Notes: generated by a model from the letters alone, not told the origin. A stretch of 64,000 nucleotides of DNA from JANXAZ01 sp964504655 (GCA_964504655.1 CAZDFD010000004.1:1-64000), one strand, 5' to 3'. Positions 8,304 to 16,920 are shown, numbered from the stretch's first letter. Translations and numbers: made by a program.

Positions 8304-8371
8304 CGCCATGCCGGCCGACGGCCGGCCGGCGGTGGGGGCGCCATGCCGGCCGACGGCCGGCCGGCGGTGGG
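8304..8371. repeat. Perfect 35-bp-period tandem duplication
   Basis: A block beginning CGCCATGCCGGCCGACGG starts at 8304 and again at 8339. At least 33 consecutive bases are identical. It is embedded in the larger degenerate array and looks like a recent slippage event. Confidence 0.85.
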
Positions 8372-9781
8372 AAGGGCCGCTCCCGAGCGGGCCGTGCCGG
8401 CGGTCGGCGCTCGGTCTTCGGCTGCAGGCGGCGGTCGTCCGGCCGCTCCTCTTGGCGGGTTCGCCCGCGTCTCGGCTCGGCCCGGTCGCCGGCGGGACCG
8501 CGGTGCCTGCCGGTGACGGCGAGGCGGAGGCGGCGGGCCGGGGCAGCGGCGGGGTGCTCGCGAGCCGGCAGCGCCGGCGGCCGCCCTCGGTTCAGGGTTC
8601 CCGGCCCCCGGTCGTGCGGCAGCTCCGCGGCCGCCGCTTCCGGGCGCCCGGCTCCGCCGGCTGAGGGCGGGGCCGCGGTGGCAAGGCCGCGGCGGAATGG
8701 AGGCCGCGGGCCGGGAGCGGGGCGGGCCGCCCCCGAGCGAGACGGGCCGGCGGTCGCCGCTTGCTCTCCGGCTGCTCGCGGCGCTCGTCCGCCGGCTTCC
8801 CCTCCGGGGCTCCCCCGCCTCTCGGCTCGGCCGGGTGCCGGGGGGACCGCGGCGCCATGCCGGCCGAGGTCGAGCCGGGCGACGGGAGGGGGCGGAGCGT
8901 GGGGCTCCCGGCCCGGCAGCGGCGGCCTCGGCGCGGTTTCCGGTTCCCGACGCGCGCGTCCGGCGGCTCCGCGGCTGGCTCGTTCGGGCGCGCTGCCCGT
9001 CCGCGGCCGGCCGGGCCGCGGCGCCATGCCGGCGCCGGCGCGGCGGAGGCGGCGGGCGGCCGGGGCAGGGGCATGGTGCTCCGGGGCCGCCGCTTCCGGG
9101 CGCCCGGCTCCGCCGGCCGCGGCACGGGCGCCCTCGGCTCCGGTGGCGGCGAGGCAGCGGAGTGCGGTGGGCCGGGGCAGCGGGCCGGCCCTCCCCGACC
9201 GGCCGGGCCGTGGCCGCAGATCGGTCTCCGGCTCCCGGCCGCGCTCGTCCGGCGGCTTCGCCTGAGGGGCTCCAGGCGTCTCGGTCCGGCCATGGCGGCA
9301 CGGGCCCGCGCCGTTCGGCCGGCGACCGCGGAGGGGGCCCTGTGCCCGGCGCAGCGGCGTGGTGCTCCCGGGCTGGCCAGCTCGGCCGCCGCCGCGCGGT
9401 CTGCGGTCCCGGCCCGCGGTCGTCCGGTGGCTGCGCGACGTGCGCCGGCGGGCGCCCGGCTCCGACGGTCGTGACGGGACCGCGGGGCCAGGGCGGCGGC
9501 GGAGCGGAGACCGCGGGTCCGGGGCGGGGAGGGCTGCTCCCGAGCGGGCCGTGCCGGCGGTCGGCGCTCGGTCTCCGGCTGCGGGCGGCGGTCGTCCGGC
9601 GGCTGCGCGGCGGGCGCTTGCGGGCGCCCGCCCCGGCCGGGTGCCGAGGGGACCGTGGCCGCCGCGCGGTCTGCGGTCCCGGCCCGCGGTCGTCCGCCCG
9701 CTTCCGAGTCGGGGGCTCCCCGACGGCGGACTCGGACGGTTGTGGGCGGGACCGCGGCGGCGTGCCGGCGACGCCGCTCGG

Positions 9782-9881
9782 NNNNNNNNNNNNNNNNNNN
9801 NNNNNNNNNNNNNNNNNNNNNNNNNNNNNNNNNNNNNNNNNNNNNNNNNNNNNNNNNNNNNNNNNNNNNNNNNNNNNNNNN
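9782..9881. other. Assembly gap of 100 N
   Basis: Exactly 100 N, the conventional placeholder for a gap of unknown size. It falls inside the degenerate repeat array, which probably caused the break. Confidence 0.98.
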
Positions 9882-10127
9882 GGCGGCTCCGCTTCGGGGC
9901 GCCCCGGCGTCGGGCCGGCGACAGGGGAGGGGAGCGGCGGGCCGCAGGTCGGGGGACGCGTGGGCGGGCGGCTCCACCGGACGGGGCGGCGCCTGCGGTC
10001 GCCGGCCCGAGGTCGTCGGGCTCCGGGGCTCGCCGGTGGTGGGCTCGGCCGGTTGCCGACCGGGTCGGCGGCGCTATGCTGGCGACGGCGGAACGCGCCG
10101 GTGCGGGCGAGCGGGGAGGCTCGGGCG

Positions 10128-11156
10128 ATGGGCGAGGCGCTGGCGACCCGCGAGGTCGGCCGGACCGGGCTCGAGGTGAGCGTCCTCGGGCTCGGCGGCG
10201 CGCCCTTGGGCGATCTCTACGAGCGCATCCCCGAGCCGCGCGCCACCGCCACCGTCGAGGCCGCCTGGGAGGCGGGCATCCGGCTGTTCGACACGGCCCC
10301 GCTCTACGGCCACGGCCTGTCCGAGCACCGCATGGGCCACGTGCTGCGCACCCGGCCACGCGGCGAGTACGTGCTCTCGACCAAGGTCGGCCGGATCCTC
10401 GAGGCGGCCGCGCCGGAGCGGATCGACCGCGGGCAGTGGGCCGGCGGGCTCAACATGCGCTGGCGCTTCGACTACTCGGCCGACGGCGTGCGCCGGGCGC
10501 TCGAGGACAGCCTGCAGCGGCTCGGCATCGAGCGGATCGACATCGTGCTGGTGCACGATCTCGACCCCTGGTGGTGCCCGACGCCCGAGATCTTCGAGGA
10601 GCGCTACCGAGAGCTCATGGGCGGCGGCTGGCGGGCGCTCGCCGAGCTGCGCGCGCAGGGCGTGGTCCGCGCGCTCGGCCTCGGCGTCAACGCGGTCGGC
10701 CCCTGCCTGCGGCTCGCCACCGACGCCGATCCGGACGTGTTCCTCCTCGCCGGCCGCTACACGCTGCTCGAGCAGGGCGGGCTCGACGATCTCCTGCCGC
10801 TCGCCGCCCGCAAGGGCTTCTCCTTCCTCCTGGGCGGCCCCTACAATTCCGGCATCCTGGCGACCGGGGCGGTGCCCGGGGCGCGCTACGACTACAAGCC
10901 GGCCCCGCCCGCGATCCTCGAGCGGGTGCGCCGGCTCGAGGCGGTGTGCGCCCGCCACGCGGTGCCCTTGAAGGCGGCGGCGATCCAGTTCCCGCTCGGC
11001 CTCGACCGGGTGGCGGCGATCGTGCCGGGCGCGGTCCGGCCCGAGGAGGTCCAGGAGAACCGCCGGCTGATCACCCACCCGATCCCGCGCGCCTTCTGGG
11101 AGGAGCTCCGGGCCGAGGGCCTGATCGCCGCCGGCTGCCCGCTGCCGCCGGGCTGA
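10128..11156 (+). CDS. Aldo/keto reductase, aldose dehydrogenase type
   Basis: A 342-residue NAD(P)-dependent AKR. The catalytic tetrad is visible as Asp55 (FDTAPLYG), Tyr60, Lys86 (LSTKVG) and His143 (LVHDLD). The layout resembles D-threo-aldose 1-dehydrogenase/L-fucose dehydrogenase and pyridoxal 4-dehydrogenase, which oxidise the anomeric carbon to a lactone. GGGGAGG at 10112-10118 precedes the ATG. The frame stays open far upstream only because of the GC-rich repeats. Together with the lactonase at 6999-7856 it would form the first two steps of non-phosphorylating deoxysugar breakdown. The sugar is an inference. Confidence 0.85.
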   Translation: MGEALATREVGRTGLEVSVLGLGGAPLGDLYERIPEPRATATVEAAWEAGIRLFDTAPLYGHGLSEHRMGHVLRTRPRGEYVLSTKVGRILEAAAPERIDRGQWAGGLNMRWRFDYSADGVRRALEDSLQRLGIERIDIVLVHDLDPWWCPTPEIFEERYRELMGGGWRALAELRAQGVVRALGLGVNAVGPCLRLATDADPDVFLLAGRYTLLEQGGLDDLLPLAARKGFSFLLGGPYNSGILATGAVPGARYDYKPAPPAILERVRRLEAVCARHAVPLKAAAIQFPLGLDRVAAIVPGAVRPEEVQENRRLITHPIPRAFWEELRAEGLIAAGCPLPPG

Positions 11157-11186
11157 GCCCGGGCTCGCGGCCGCGCGCAAGAGAAA

Positions 11187-11218
11187 GGCCCGCGCCCACC
11201 GCGAGGCGGGCGCGGGCC
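11187..11218. terminator. GC-rich hairpin after aldo/keto reductase gene
   Basis: GGCCCGCGCCC (11187-11197) pairs with GGGCGCGGGCC (11208-11218) around a 10-base loop, about 30 bases after the stop codon. There is no T-run on the plus strand; on the minus strand the hairpin is followed by TTTCTC. It may be a Rho-assisted or bidirectional terminator. Confidence 0.5.
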
Positions 11219-11273
11219 CAAGGAAGTCTCAGCCCTCAGCGAGGCCGTCTCTAGGGCCGCCGATCCGGCCGGT

Positions 11274-11326
11274 CTGTGGGGAATCCCACAGGTCGGAGCG
11301 GCGCCGCCTCCTATAGCCGGAGGCGG
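11274..11326 (+). promoter_or_regulatory. Inverted repeats upstream of first GNAT-like gene
   Basis: Two perfect inverted repeats follow one another. CTGTGGG-GAAT-CCCACAG lies at 11274-11291, operator-like. CCGCCTCC / GGAGGCGG lies at 11304-11326 around TATAGCC, which also contains a possible -10 element. The gene starts at 11414. Function is inferred. Confidence 0.4.
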
Positions 11327-11413
11327 ACCCCGCCGGCCGGGCGGGGCCGGGAGAGGCAGGCGGCCGCGGGCCGAGCGAGCGGACGGCGGCCGCCGGTCGA
11401 GGAGGACCCATCC

Positions 11414-12163
11414 ATGCCGCTGACCGAGCGCGAGCTGGCGATCGTCCAGCAGGGCGTCGATGCGCTCACCCGCACGATCGCCGAACTCGGCCTGACGCTC
11501 CTGATCGAGCGCGACTTCCGCGGGCTCGCGGCGTTCCTCCAGGCGCGCGGCAGCTTCGTCAACCCGAGCTTCGACCCGGATCTCAGCCGGCTCGGCTGGC
11601 GCGACTTCTGGGTCCACCTCCTGGACCCGGGCGGCCGCTCGATCGCCTGCAGCGCCGAGAAGGTGATCGAGACCGACGACTTCATGGAGGAGGTGGCGAC
11701 CGGGACGATCTGGTACGCCTCGGGCTTCGCCGGCCGCGGCGGGCCCGAGCGGATCGAGGTCCTGCCGGTGAGCGCCCACCTCGCCGGAGCGATCAGCCAT
11801 TCGGGCTCGACCTGGGTCGACCGCGCCTGGCGCGGCCAGGGGCTCGCCATGCTGATGACCCGGCTGTCGCGGGCGCTGTCGTTCCGCAACCACGGCGTCG
11901 TGGCCAACACCGGCTTCGTCCGCCACAGCCTCTACCTGACGCCGGTGCCGACCGAATCCTACGGCTACGTCCACGTCGAGCGCTGCCTGGACGGCTTCTT
12001 CCCGCCGCAGAACGGCCCCGAGGTGCTCTATCTCTGCTGGATCACCGATCGCGAGTTCGTCCGCTCGGTCGAGGCGCTGCCGGGCCACCCGCGCCGGCCG
12101 GTGCCGCTCGAGGAGCCGGAGGCGGCGACGCGGCCGGCGGCACTCGCCCGGGCGCGAGGGTGA
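11414..12163 (+). CDS. GNAT-like acyltransferase family protein, copy 1
   Basis: A 249-residue cytoplasmic protein. It has a GNAT-like acyl-CoA-binding stretch (WVDRAWRGQGLAMLMTRL), preceded by ASGFAGR and HSGST and followed by SFRNHGVVANTGFVR and SYGYVHVERCLDG. The substrate is not recognisable. GAGGAGGA lies about 8 bases before the ATG. The next gene is a clear paralog with the same length and motif order, so the pair arose by tandem duplication. A FeeM- or autoinducer-synthase-like acyl transfer is possible, but I see none of the diagnostic residues. Confidence is high for a real gene and moderate for the fold. Confidence 0.75.
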   Translation: MPLTERELAIVQQGVDALTRTIAELGLTLLIERDFRGLAAFLQARGSFVNPSFDPDLSRLGWRDFWVHLLDPGGRSIACSAEKVIETDDFMEEVATGTIWYASGFAGRGGPERIEVLPVSAHLAGAISHSGSTWVDRAWRGQGLAMLMTRLSRALSFRNHGVVANTGFVRHSLYLTPVPTESYGYVHVERCLDGFFPPQNGPEVLYLCWITDREFVRSVEALPGHPRRPVPLEEPEAATRPAALARARG

Positions 12164-12208
12164 ACGGCCTGTCGCAGCGGAGGATGACCGGGCCCTGAAC
12201 CCGGTTGG

Positions 12209-12223
12209 TTAAGAAAGGGTTAT
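12209..12223 (+). promoter_or_regulatory. CtrA-like TTAA-N7-TTAT element
   Basis: TTAA-GAAAGGG-TTAT matches the TTAA-N7-TTAA layout of CtrA sites at seven of eight positions. It sits in an AT-rich island 106 bases upstream of the second GNAT-like gene. Alphaproteobacteria use CtrA widely; whether this genome does is not visible here. Confidence 0.35.
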
Positions 12224-12328
12224 CGCCGAGAACGGGTCCGCCGCGGATGCCGCGGCCTTCACTCCCGGCGGGACCGGCGGCGGGCGCGAGCCCCCGCCGG
12301 ACCGCGGGGAGCACCGGAGGACCCGCCC

Positions 12329-13063
12329 TTGCCGGCCCAGCCCGATCCCGCACCCTCGCTCCAGGACGGCATCGACGCGCTCACCGAGGCCGTGGCCCGG
12401 CTCGGCCTGAGCCTCGTGGTCGAGCGCGACTTCGACCGCCTCGTGCGCTTCCTCGAGAGCCAGGGCGGCTTCGCCAACCCGAGCTTCGACCCGCGCGCGA
12501 GCGAGCTCGGGCCGGACGATTTCTGGCTGGCCGCGGTCGACGCCGGTGGCGCGATCGTCGCCACCAGCGCCGAGCGGGTGCTCGCCGCCGAGGATCTCTT
12601 GGAGCTCGTGGCGACCGGGCGGATCTGGTACGCGAGCGGCTTCGCCGGGCGGTTCGGGGTCGAGCGGATCCCGGTGCTGCCGGTCTCGACCCGGCTCTCC
12701 GGCCGGCTCAGCCATTCGGGCTCGACCTTCGTGGTGCCGGCGCACCGCCGCTCCGGGCTCGCCATGTTCCTGCCCTGGCTGTCGCGGGCGCTCTCCTTCC
12801 GCAACGCCGGCTGCCTGGCCAACACCGGCTTCGTCCGCCAGAGCCTCGCCGACACCCCGGTGCCGATGCGCTCCTACGGCTACACCCATGTCGAGAAGTG
12901 CCTCGACGGCTGGTTCCCGCCGCAGGGCGGCTCGGAGGTGCTCTATCTCTGCTGGGTCACCGCCCCGGAGTTCCGCGCCAAGCTCGCGGCTCTCCCGGAG
13001 CATCCGCGCCATCCGGTGCCGCTGCCGCCGCGCCGGGCACGGCTGGCGCTGGTGGCGGCCTGA
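12329..13063 (+). CDS. GNAT-like acyltransferase family protein, copy 2
   Basis: A 244-residue paralog of the preceding gene. Shared landmarks are the RDF stretch near residue 30, NPSFDP, WYASGFAGR, HSGST, LSRALSFRN, ANTGFVR, and SYGY leading to EKCLDGWFPPQ and EVLYLCW. The acyl-CoA-type loop differs (PAHRRSGLAMFL), so the copies may have diverged in substrate. The start is TTG at 12329: GGAGGACCCGCCCTTGCCG aligns base for base with the leader and ATG of copy 1. The 3' end overlaps the convergent PAS_5-like gene by about 107 bases. Its own promoter region has a CtrA-like element. Confidence 0.75.
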   Translation: MPAQPDPAPSLQDGIDALTEAVARLGLSLVVERDFDRLVRFLESQGGFANPSFDPRASELGPDDFWLAAVDAGGAIVATSAERVLAAEDLLELVATGRIWYASGFAGRFGVERIPVLPVSTRLSGRLSHSGSTFVVPAHRRSGLAMFLPWLSRALSFRNAGCLANTGFVRQSLADTPVPMRSYGYTHVEKCLDGWFPPQGGSEVLYLCWVTAPEFRAKLAALPEHPRHPVPLPPRRARLALVAA

Positions 13064-13559
13064 GGGCCTCGGCCGCGGCCGGCCGCCCCGCCGCCGGCGG
13101 CTCGACCGCGCGCAGCCGGCAGAGCTGCCAGAGCTCGCGCACCCGCACCCCGTCGTCGGAGGTGGGCAGGAGGAGCTGGCGCCAGCGCTCGACCGCGAGC
13201 GGGCCGGCGACCAGGAGGTCCTGCAGGAGCGGCGAGCCCGTGAAGCGCACCGTGCGCTGATCCTCGAGCAGGAGATCGCCGAGCCGCGGCCGCGCCGCCG
13301 CCGGATCGGCGGCCCGCGCCTCGGCCAGGGCCGCGAGCCGGCCGAGCGGTGCCGGCGCCGCCGCGGGCGCCGGCTCGAGCCACTCGGCCTCGGGCAGGAG
13401 CAGGCGGAGCTGCGGGGTGTCGAGCGTGCAGCGGGCCGGCAGGAGCCCGTCCTGCCGCCGCTCCGACCAGGCCCGCAGCGCCAGGTCGAGCGCCAGGTCG
13501 GCGCCGTCGAGGGCGCCGAGCGGCAGGGGGCGCTTGGCGAGCCAGGCGAGCACGGTCAT
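12957..13559 (-). CDS. PAS_5-like hypothetical protein
   Basis: A 200-residue protein. The segment WSERRQDGLLPARCTLDTPQ and the ending LLLPTSDDGVRVRELWQLCRL resemble the edges of the alphaproteobacterial PAS_5 family, with a shortened, poorly conserved middle. The ATG at 13559 has GGGAG nearby. The last 60 or so residues are Ala/Pro-rich and lie antisense to the GNAT-like gene, so the natural stop may have been lost or the tail may be unstructured. Family assignment is tentative. Confidence 0.5.
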   Translation of the reverse strand: MTVLAWLAKRPLPLGALDGADLALDLALRAWSERRQDGLLPARCTLDTPQLRLLLPEAEWLEPAPAAAPAPLGRLAALAEARAADPAAARPRLGDLLLEDQRTVRFTGSPLLQDLLVAGPLAVERWRQLLLPTSDDGVRVRELWQLCRLRAVEPPAAGRPAAAEALRPPPAPAVPGAAAAAPDGADAPGEPRAWRGTPGR

Positions 13560-13728
13560 CGAGGCTCCCGGAAGCGAGACCCGCGGGCCGAGGACACAGC
13601 AGCCGATCCGCCGCGTCCCCGCCACGCCGCCAGCTTCGCCCGGGAGCGTAAACGGGGCTCGAACGGTCGGGCCGATCGCGGGTCGCGGCGCACCGAGGTA
13701 TCGCCACAACCCGGCCGACCCGTGCCGC

Positions 13729-14787
13729 TCAGCCGCCGACCCCGAACCGCCGCTTGCGGTCGGCGTCGACCTGCCGCTCCGCCTGGGCGAGCGCCTGCTC
13801 CCAGGCGTCCAGCCACTCGCGGCCGTACTTCTCCTCGAACCACTTCTTGGCGCCGTCGCGGCCGGGCAGGAGCTTCGCCTTCTCCTCCGCCGCCAGCACC
13901 CGGATGGTGCCGCCGTCCTTGACGAACTGGTCGTACGCCCGGCTCTCGAACGCCTTGTTGAAGTCGCTCTGGACGCTCGCCATCTGGTCGACCCCGTCGA
14001 CCACCAGGGCCTGCAGGTCCTTGGGCAGCGACTTGAGGAACGCGTCGCTCATCCAGTAGAAGCCGAACAGGTACATGTGCTCGTCGATGACCACGTGCTT
14101 GACGACCTCGTGCAGCTTGTTGGGCACGACGTCGGTGACCGCGATGTTGAGGCCGTCGGCCACGCCGGTGGCGAGCGAGGTGTAGACCTCGCCCCAGGGG
14201 ATCGGCACCGGGTTGGCGCCGGCGCCGCGGACGAAATTGACCTGGATCGGGCTGTCGACGATGCGGATCTTCATGCCCGCCAGATCGGCCGCCTTCACCA
14301 CCGGCTTCTTGGTGAAGAAGCTGCGCCAGCGGCCGGTGTTGCCCATCGCCACGAGCCGCACGTTGCCGGTCTTCTTGAGGACGGCGTCGCGCAGCTTCTC
14401 GAAGAACGGCCCGCGGCCGACCGCCTCGGCCACCAGATCGTCGCGGATCAGGTAGGGGATGTCGGTCACCTGCATCTCGGGGAAGAAGGCCGAGGCGCCG
14501 CCGACCGAGGTGTGGGTGAGCTCGAGGGTGTTGAGCTGGACCTGCTCGAACAGCTCGCGGAACTGGCCGAGCTGGCCCGCGGGGTAGATCTCGACCTTGA
14601 TCCGCCCGCCCGAGCGGCTCTCGAGGAACGACTTCAGGAACACGCCCGGCACGTGGTCGTCCGAGTTCTCGGTCGCCGGCCCGACATGGGCGTATTTGAG
14701 GGTGAACTGCTGGGCCCAGGCGGGGCCCGTGGCGACCAGGGCGGCGCTGCACGCGATCGCCCCCAACAGCACGCTGCGCATGGTCAT
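13729..14787 (-). CDS. dctP: TRAP transporter substrate-binding protein DctP
   Basis: A 352-residue periplasmic solute receptor. The signal peptide ends in TGPAWAQQ. The mature part starts FTLKYAHVGP and contains the family hallmarks IKVEIYPAGQLGQ, DIPYLIRD, the MGNTGRW stretch, AGMKIRIVDSPI and the PIPWGEVYTSLATGVADGLN region, whose Arg/Asn residues bind carboxylates. AAGGA precedes the ATG at 14787. It is the last gene of a dctQ-dctM-dctP operon, 29 bases after dctM. TRAP systems import organic acids using the sodium gradient; the substrate cannot be read from sequence. Confidence 0.93.
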   Translation of the reverse strand: MTMRSVLLGAIACSAALVATGPAWAQQFTLKYAHVGPATENSDDHVPGVFLKSFLESRSGGRIKVEIYPAGQLGQFRELFEQVQLNTLELTHTSVGGASAFFPEMQVTDIPYLIRDDLVAEAVGRGPFFEKLRDAVLKKTGNVRLVAMGNTGRWRSFFTKKPVVKAADLAGMKIRIVDSPIQVNFVRGAGANPVPIPWGEVYTSLATGVADGLNIAVTDVVPNKLHEVVKHVVIDEHMYLFGFYWMSDAFLKSLPKDLQALVVDGVDQMASVQSDFNKAFESRAYDQFVKDGGTIRVLAAEEKAKLLPGRDGAKKWFEEKYGREWLDAWEQALAQAERQVDADRKRRFGVGG

Positions 14788-14816
14788 GCTCCTTCCTTGC
14801 GCCTCCCGAACGCGCC

Positions 14817-16109
14817 TCAGCTCGCGAACCCGAACAGCCGCGGCAACGCCAAGGTCACCGCCGGCACGTAGGTCACGAGCAGGATCACCGCCAGATGCAC
14901 GAGGTAGTAGGGCAGCATCTCGCGCGCGATGGCCTCGATCGATTCCCGCGACAGCGCCGAGGTCACGAACAGCACCAGCCCGACCGGCGGCGTGGCGAGC
15001 CCGATCGTGAGGTTGATGCACATCACGAGCGCGAAGTGGATCGGGTCGACCCCGAGCTGCTGCATGGTGGGGGCGAGGATCGGGCCCAGGATGAGGATCG
15101 CCGGCCCCGCGTCCATGAACATGCCGACCACGAGCAGGAGCAGGTTGACGAGGAGGAGCAGCACCCAAGGCTCGCTCGACAGCGCGAGCAGGGCCGCTGC
15201 GAGCTTGGCGGGCAGGCCCGAGAGTGTGGCCACCCAGCCGAACAGCGCGGCCGTCCCGATCGCGAGCAGGACCGCGCTCGCCGCCACGCCGGCGCGCAGG
15301 AACAGCGGCGGCAGGTCGGACAGGCGGAGCGTGCGCAGCACCAGGATGGCCAGGAGCAGCGCATAGACCACGGCCGCCGCCGCCGCCTCGGTCGGGGTGA
15401 AGATGCCGCCCAGGATGCCGCCCAGGATGATCACGGGCGTGAGCATCGGCAGGACGGCGCCGCGCGCCGCCGCGGCGAGCTCGGGCAGGGGCGCCCGGGC
15501 GGCGCTGCGCGGATAGTCGCGGCGGCGGGCCAGGAGGTTGGTGACGGCCATGAGGCCGAGGCCGACCAGGATCCCCGGCACGAACCCGCCGAGGAACATC
15601 GCCGCCACCGACACGTTCATGATGTAGGCGTAGATGACCATGATGATCGAGGGCGGGATGATCGGGCCGATCACCGCCGAGGCGGCGGTGACCGCGGCGG
15701 CGAAGGCCCGGCTGTAGCCCTGCCGCTGCATCGCCGGGACCAGGATCGAGCCGAGCGCCGAGACGTCCGCCACGGCCGAGCCGGAGAGCCCGGCGAACAG
15801 GATCGAGGCCAGGATGTTGACCTGGGCGAGGCCGCCGCGGAAATGGCCCACGAGCGCGGTGGCGAAGCGCACCAGCCGCTCGGTGATGCCGCCCACGTTC
15901 ATGACCTCGCCGGCCAGGATGAACAGCGGGATGGCCAGGAGCGGGAACTGGTTGATGCCCTGGAAGATGCGCTGCGGCAGGACCGCCAGGAACTGCGCCC
16001 GGTCGGCCAGGAGGAAGGCCGCGATCGGGGCCAGCGCCATGGCGAAGACGATCGGCACGCCGACCGCCATCGCCGCGAGGAAGATCCAGACATAGGCGGT
16101 CCCGAGCAT
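14817..16109 (-). CDS. dctM: TRAP transporter large permease DctM
   Basis: A 430-residue inner-membrane protein with about a dozen hydrophobic segments and DctM signatures (FAGLSGSAVADVSALGSI, GIFTPTEAAAAAVVYALL, GLATPPVGLVLFV). It forms the transport channel with DctQ. The start at 16109 (MLGTAYVWIFLAAM) is 4 bases after the dctQ stop codon, indicating coupled translation. An upstream in-frame ATG would lie inside dctQ and is rejected. Confidence 0.93.
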   Translation of the reverse strand: MLGTAYVWIFLAAMAVGVPIVFAMALAPIAAFLLADRAQFLAVLPQRIFQGINQFPLLAIPLFILAGEVMNVGGITERLVRFATALVGHFRGGLAQVNILASILFAGLSGSAVADVSALGSILVPAMQRQGYSRAFAAAVTAASAVIGPIIPPSIIMVIYAYIMNVSVAAMFLGGFVPGILVGLGLMAVTNLLARRRDYPRSAARAPLPELAAAARGAVLPMLTPVIILGGILGGIFTPTEAAAAAVVYALLLAILVLRTLRLSDLPPLFLRAGVAASAVLLAIGTAALFGWVATLSGLPAKLAAALLALSSEPWVLLLLVNLLLLVVGMFMDAGPAILILGPILAPTMQQLGVDPIHFALVMCINLTIGLATPPVGLVLFVTSALSRESIEAIAREMLPYYLVHLAVILLVTYVPAVTLALPRLFGFAS

Positions 16110-16113
16110 CGCC

Positions 16114-16752
16114 TCAGTCGACCCCGGCCATCGCACCCTCGGCCAAGGGCGCCGCGTGCCGCTCGGGCGCGATCGCGTGCAGGAGGTGGCGGGCCGCCTG
16201 CTCGACCGCGACCAGGAGCATGACCAGGCTGCCGATCGGGATCGCGGCGAACACCCAGGCCATCGAGACGTCGCCGAGCATGGCCACGACCTGGGTGCGG
16301 CCGTTCCAGGCGAAGGTGGTGCCGCGCCAGACCATGACCGCCAGCACCACCGCCACGATCAGGAGCACGAGCGTCAGGAGCAGGTGTCGGAGCCGGCGCG
16401 GCAGGAGCCGCGGCAGCATCTCGATCGCCACGTGGCCGCCCGCCACGAGCGCCAGGGGCGCGCCCGTGAAGGTCAGCCAGACCATGGCGAGCTTGGCCAC
16501 CTCCTCGGTCCAGGAGAGGGCGTCGTTCAGGACGTAGCGCCAGAAGACGCCGACCGCGACGACCGCGGTCAGCCCGGCGCACAACAGCACCGTCGCCACG
16601 CGGCAGAGGTCGAGGAGGACGCGGTTGAGGCGCCCGAGACGGTCGACCGCGCGCGCCGGCCCGCTCACCGCGCGACCGGTCCGCGGTCCGTCCGCTCGGC
16701 CCTCGGCCGCCCGCGCTCGCTCATTCCGGTGCCGCCTCCCGGGATCGGACAT
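16114..16752 (-). CDS. dctQ: TRAP transporter small permease DctQ
   Basis: A 212-residue protein with four membrane helices and the family motif VFWRYVLNDALSWTEEVAKLA. It is the first gene of the TRAP operon. The Arg-rich first 35 residues look unlike a normal DctQ N-terminus, so translation may begin further in, for example at GTG 16668. Neither start has a strong Shine-Dalgarno. A 254-base regulatory region separates it from the divergent ammonium transporter gene. Confidence 0.88.
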   Translation of the reverse strand: MSDPGRRHRNERARAAEGRADGPRTGRAVSGPARAVDRLGRLNRVLLDLCRVATVLLCAGLTAVVAVGVFWRYVLNDALSWTEEVAKLAMVWLTFTGAPLALVAGGHVAIEMLPRLLPRRLRHLLLTLVLLIVAVVLAVMVWRGTTFAWNGRTQVVAMLGDVSMAWVFAAIPIGSLVMLLVAVEQAARHLLHAIAPERHAAPLAEGAMAGVD

Positions 16753-16808
16753 TGCGGGGGCCTCGCCCGAGCGTCAAGGACGACGGTCCGGGACCGGGCG
16801 CTGCAGAG

Positions 16809-16856
16809 CTGCCCAGAAAGCGGGCAGATGCCGCCCGGCCATCGGTGAATCTGCCC
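16809..16856. promoter_or_regulatory. Inverted repeats in the dctQ-amtB intergenic region
   Basis: GGGCAGAT (16822-16829) and ATCTGCCC (16849-16856) form a perfect 8-base inverted repeat with a 19-base spacer. A third half-site, CTGCCC (16809-16814), makes a second inverted pair with the first arm. This is typical of an upstream activator or dimeric repressor region. It lies about 65 bases upstream of the sigma-54-like promoter. Confidence 0.5.
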
Positions 16857-16920
16857 ACGTCTTGAGCAGATCGCCATGCGCGCACGCCGCGGCGCCCCGA
16901 TCGGCGCCGGTCGCGGCTGC

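Larger units (their letters stand above)
7857..10127. repeat. Degenerate tandem repeat region of about 2.2 kb
   Basis: No gene is convincing here. A degenerate unit recurs with anchors resembling CGTCCGGCGGCT near 7885, 8068, 8236, 8433, 8605, 8785, 8955, 9247, 9420, 9590, 9690 and 10013, mostly 168-183 bases apart. Each anchor is followed by a GGCGCCCGGCTC-like block and then a GACCGCGGCGCCATGCC-like block. A GCTCCCGAGCGGGCC-like block appears in some units. Long open frames on both strands result from extreme GC content. The assembly gap lies inside the array, so the true copy number is unknown. It separates the lactonase gene from the aldo/keto reductase gene. Confidence 0.8.

Noticed and set aside
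7857..10127. Long open frames on both strands in the repeat region, including ones crossing the N gap
   Set aside because: They are low-complexity Arg/Pro/Ala/Gly translations found in several frames at once and run through undetermined bases. They have no domain, no consistent start and no ribosome-binding site.
11414..13063. Acyl-homoserine-lactone synthase
   Set aside because: The proteins have a GNAT-like look, but the conserved Arg/Glu/Asp residues of LuxI-type enzymes are not recognisable and no LuxR-type gene is adjacent.
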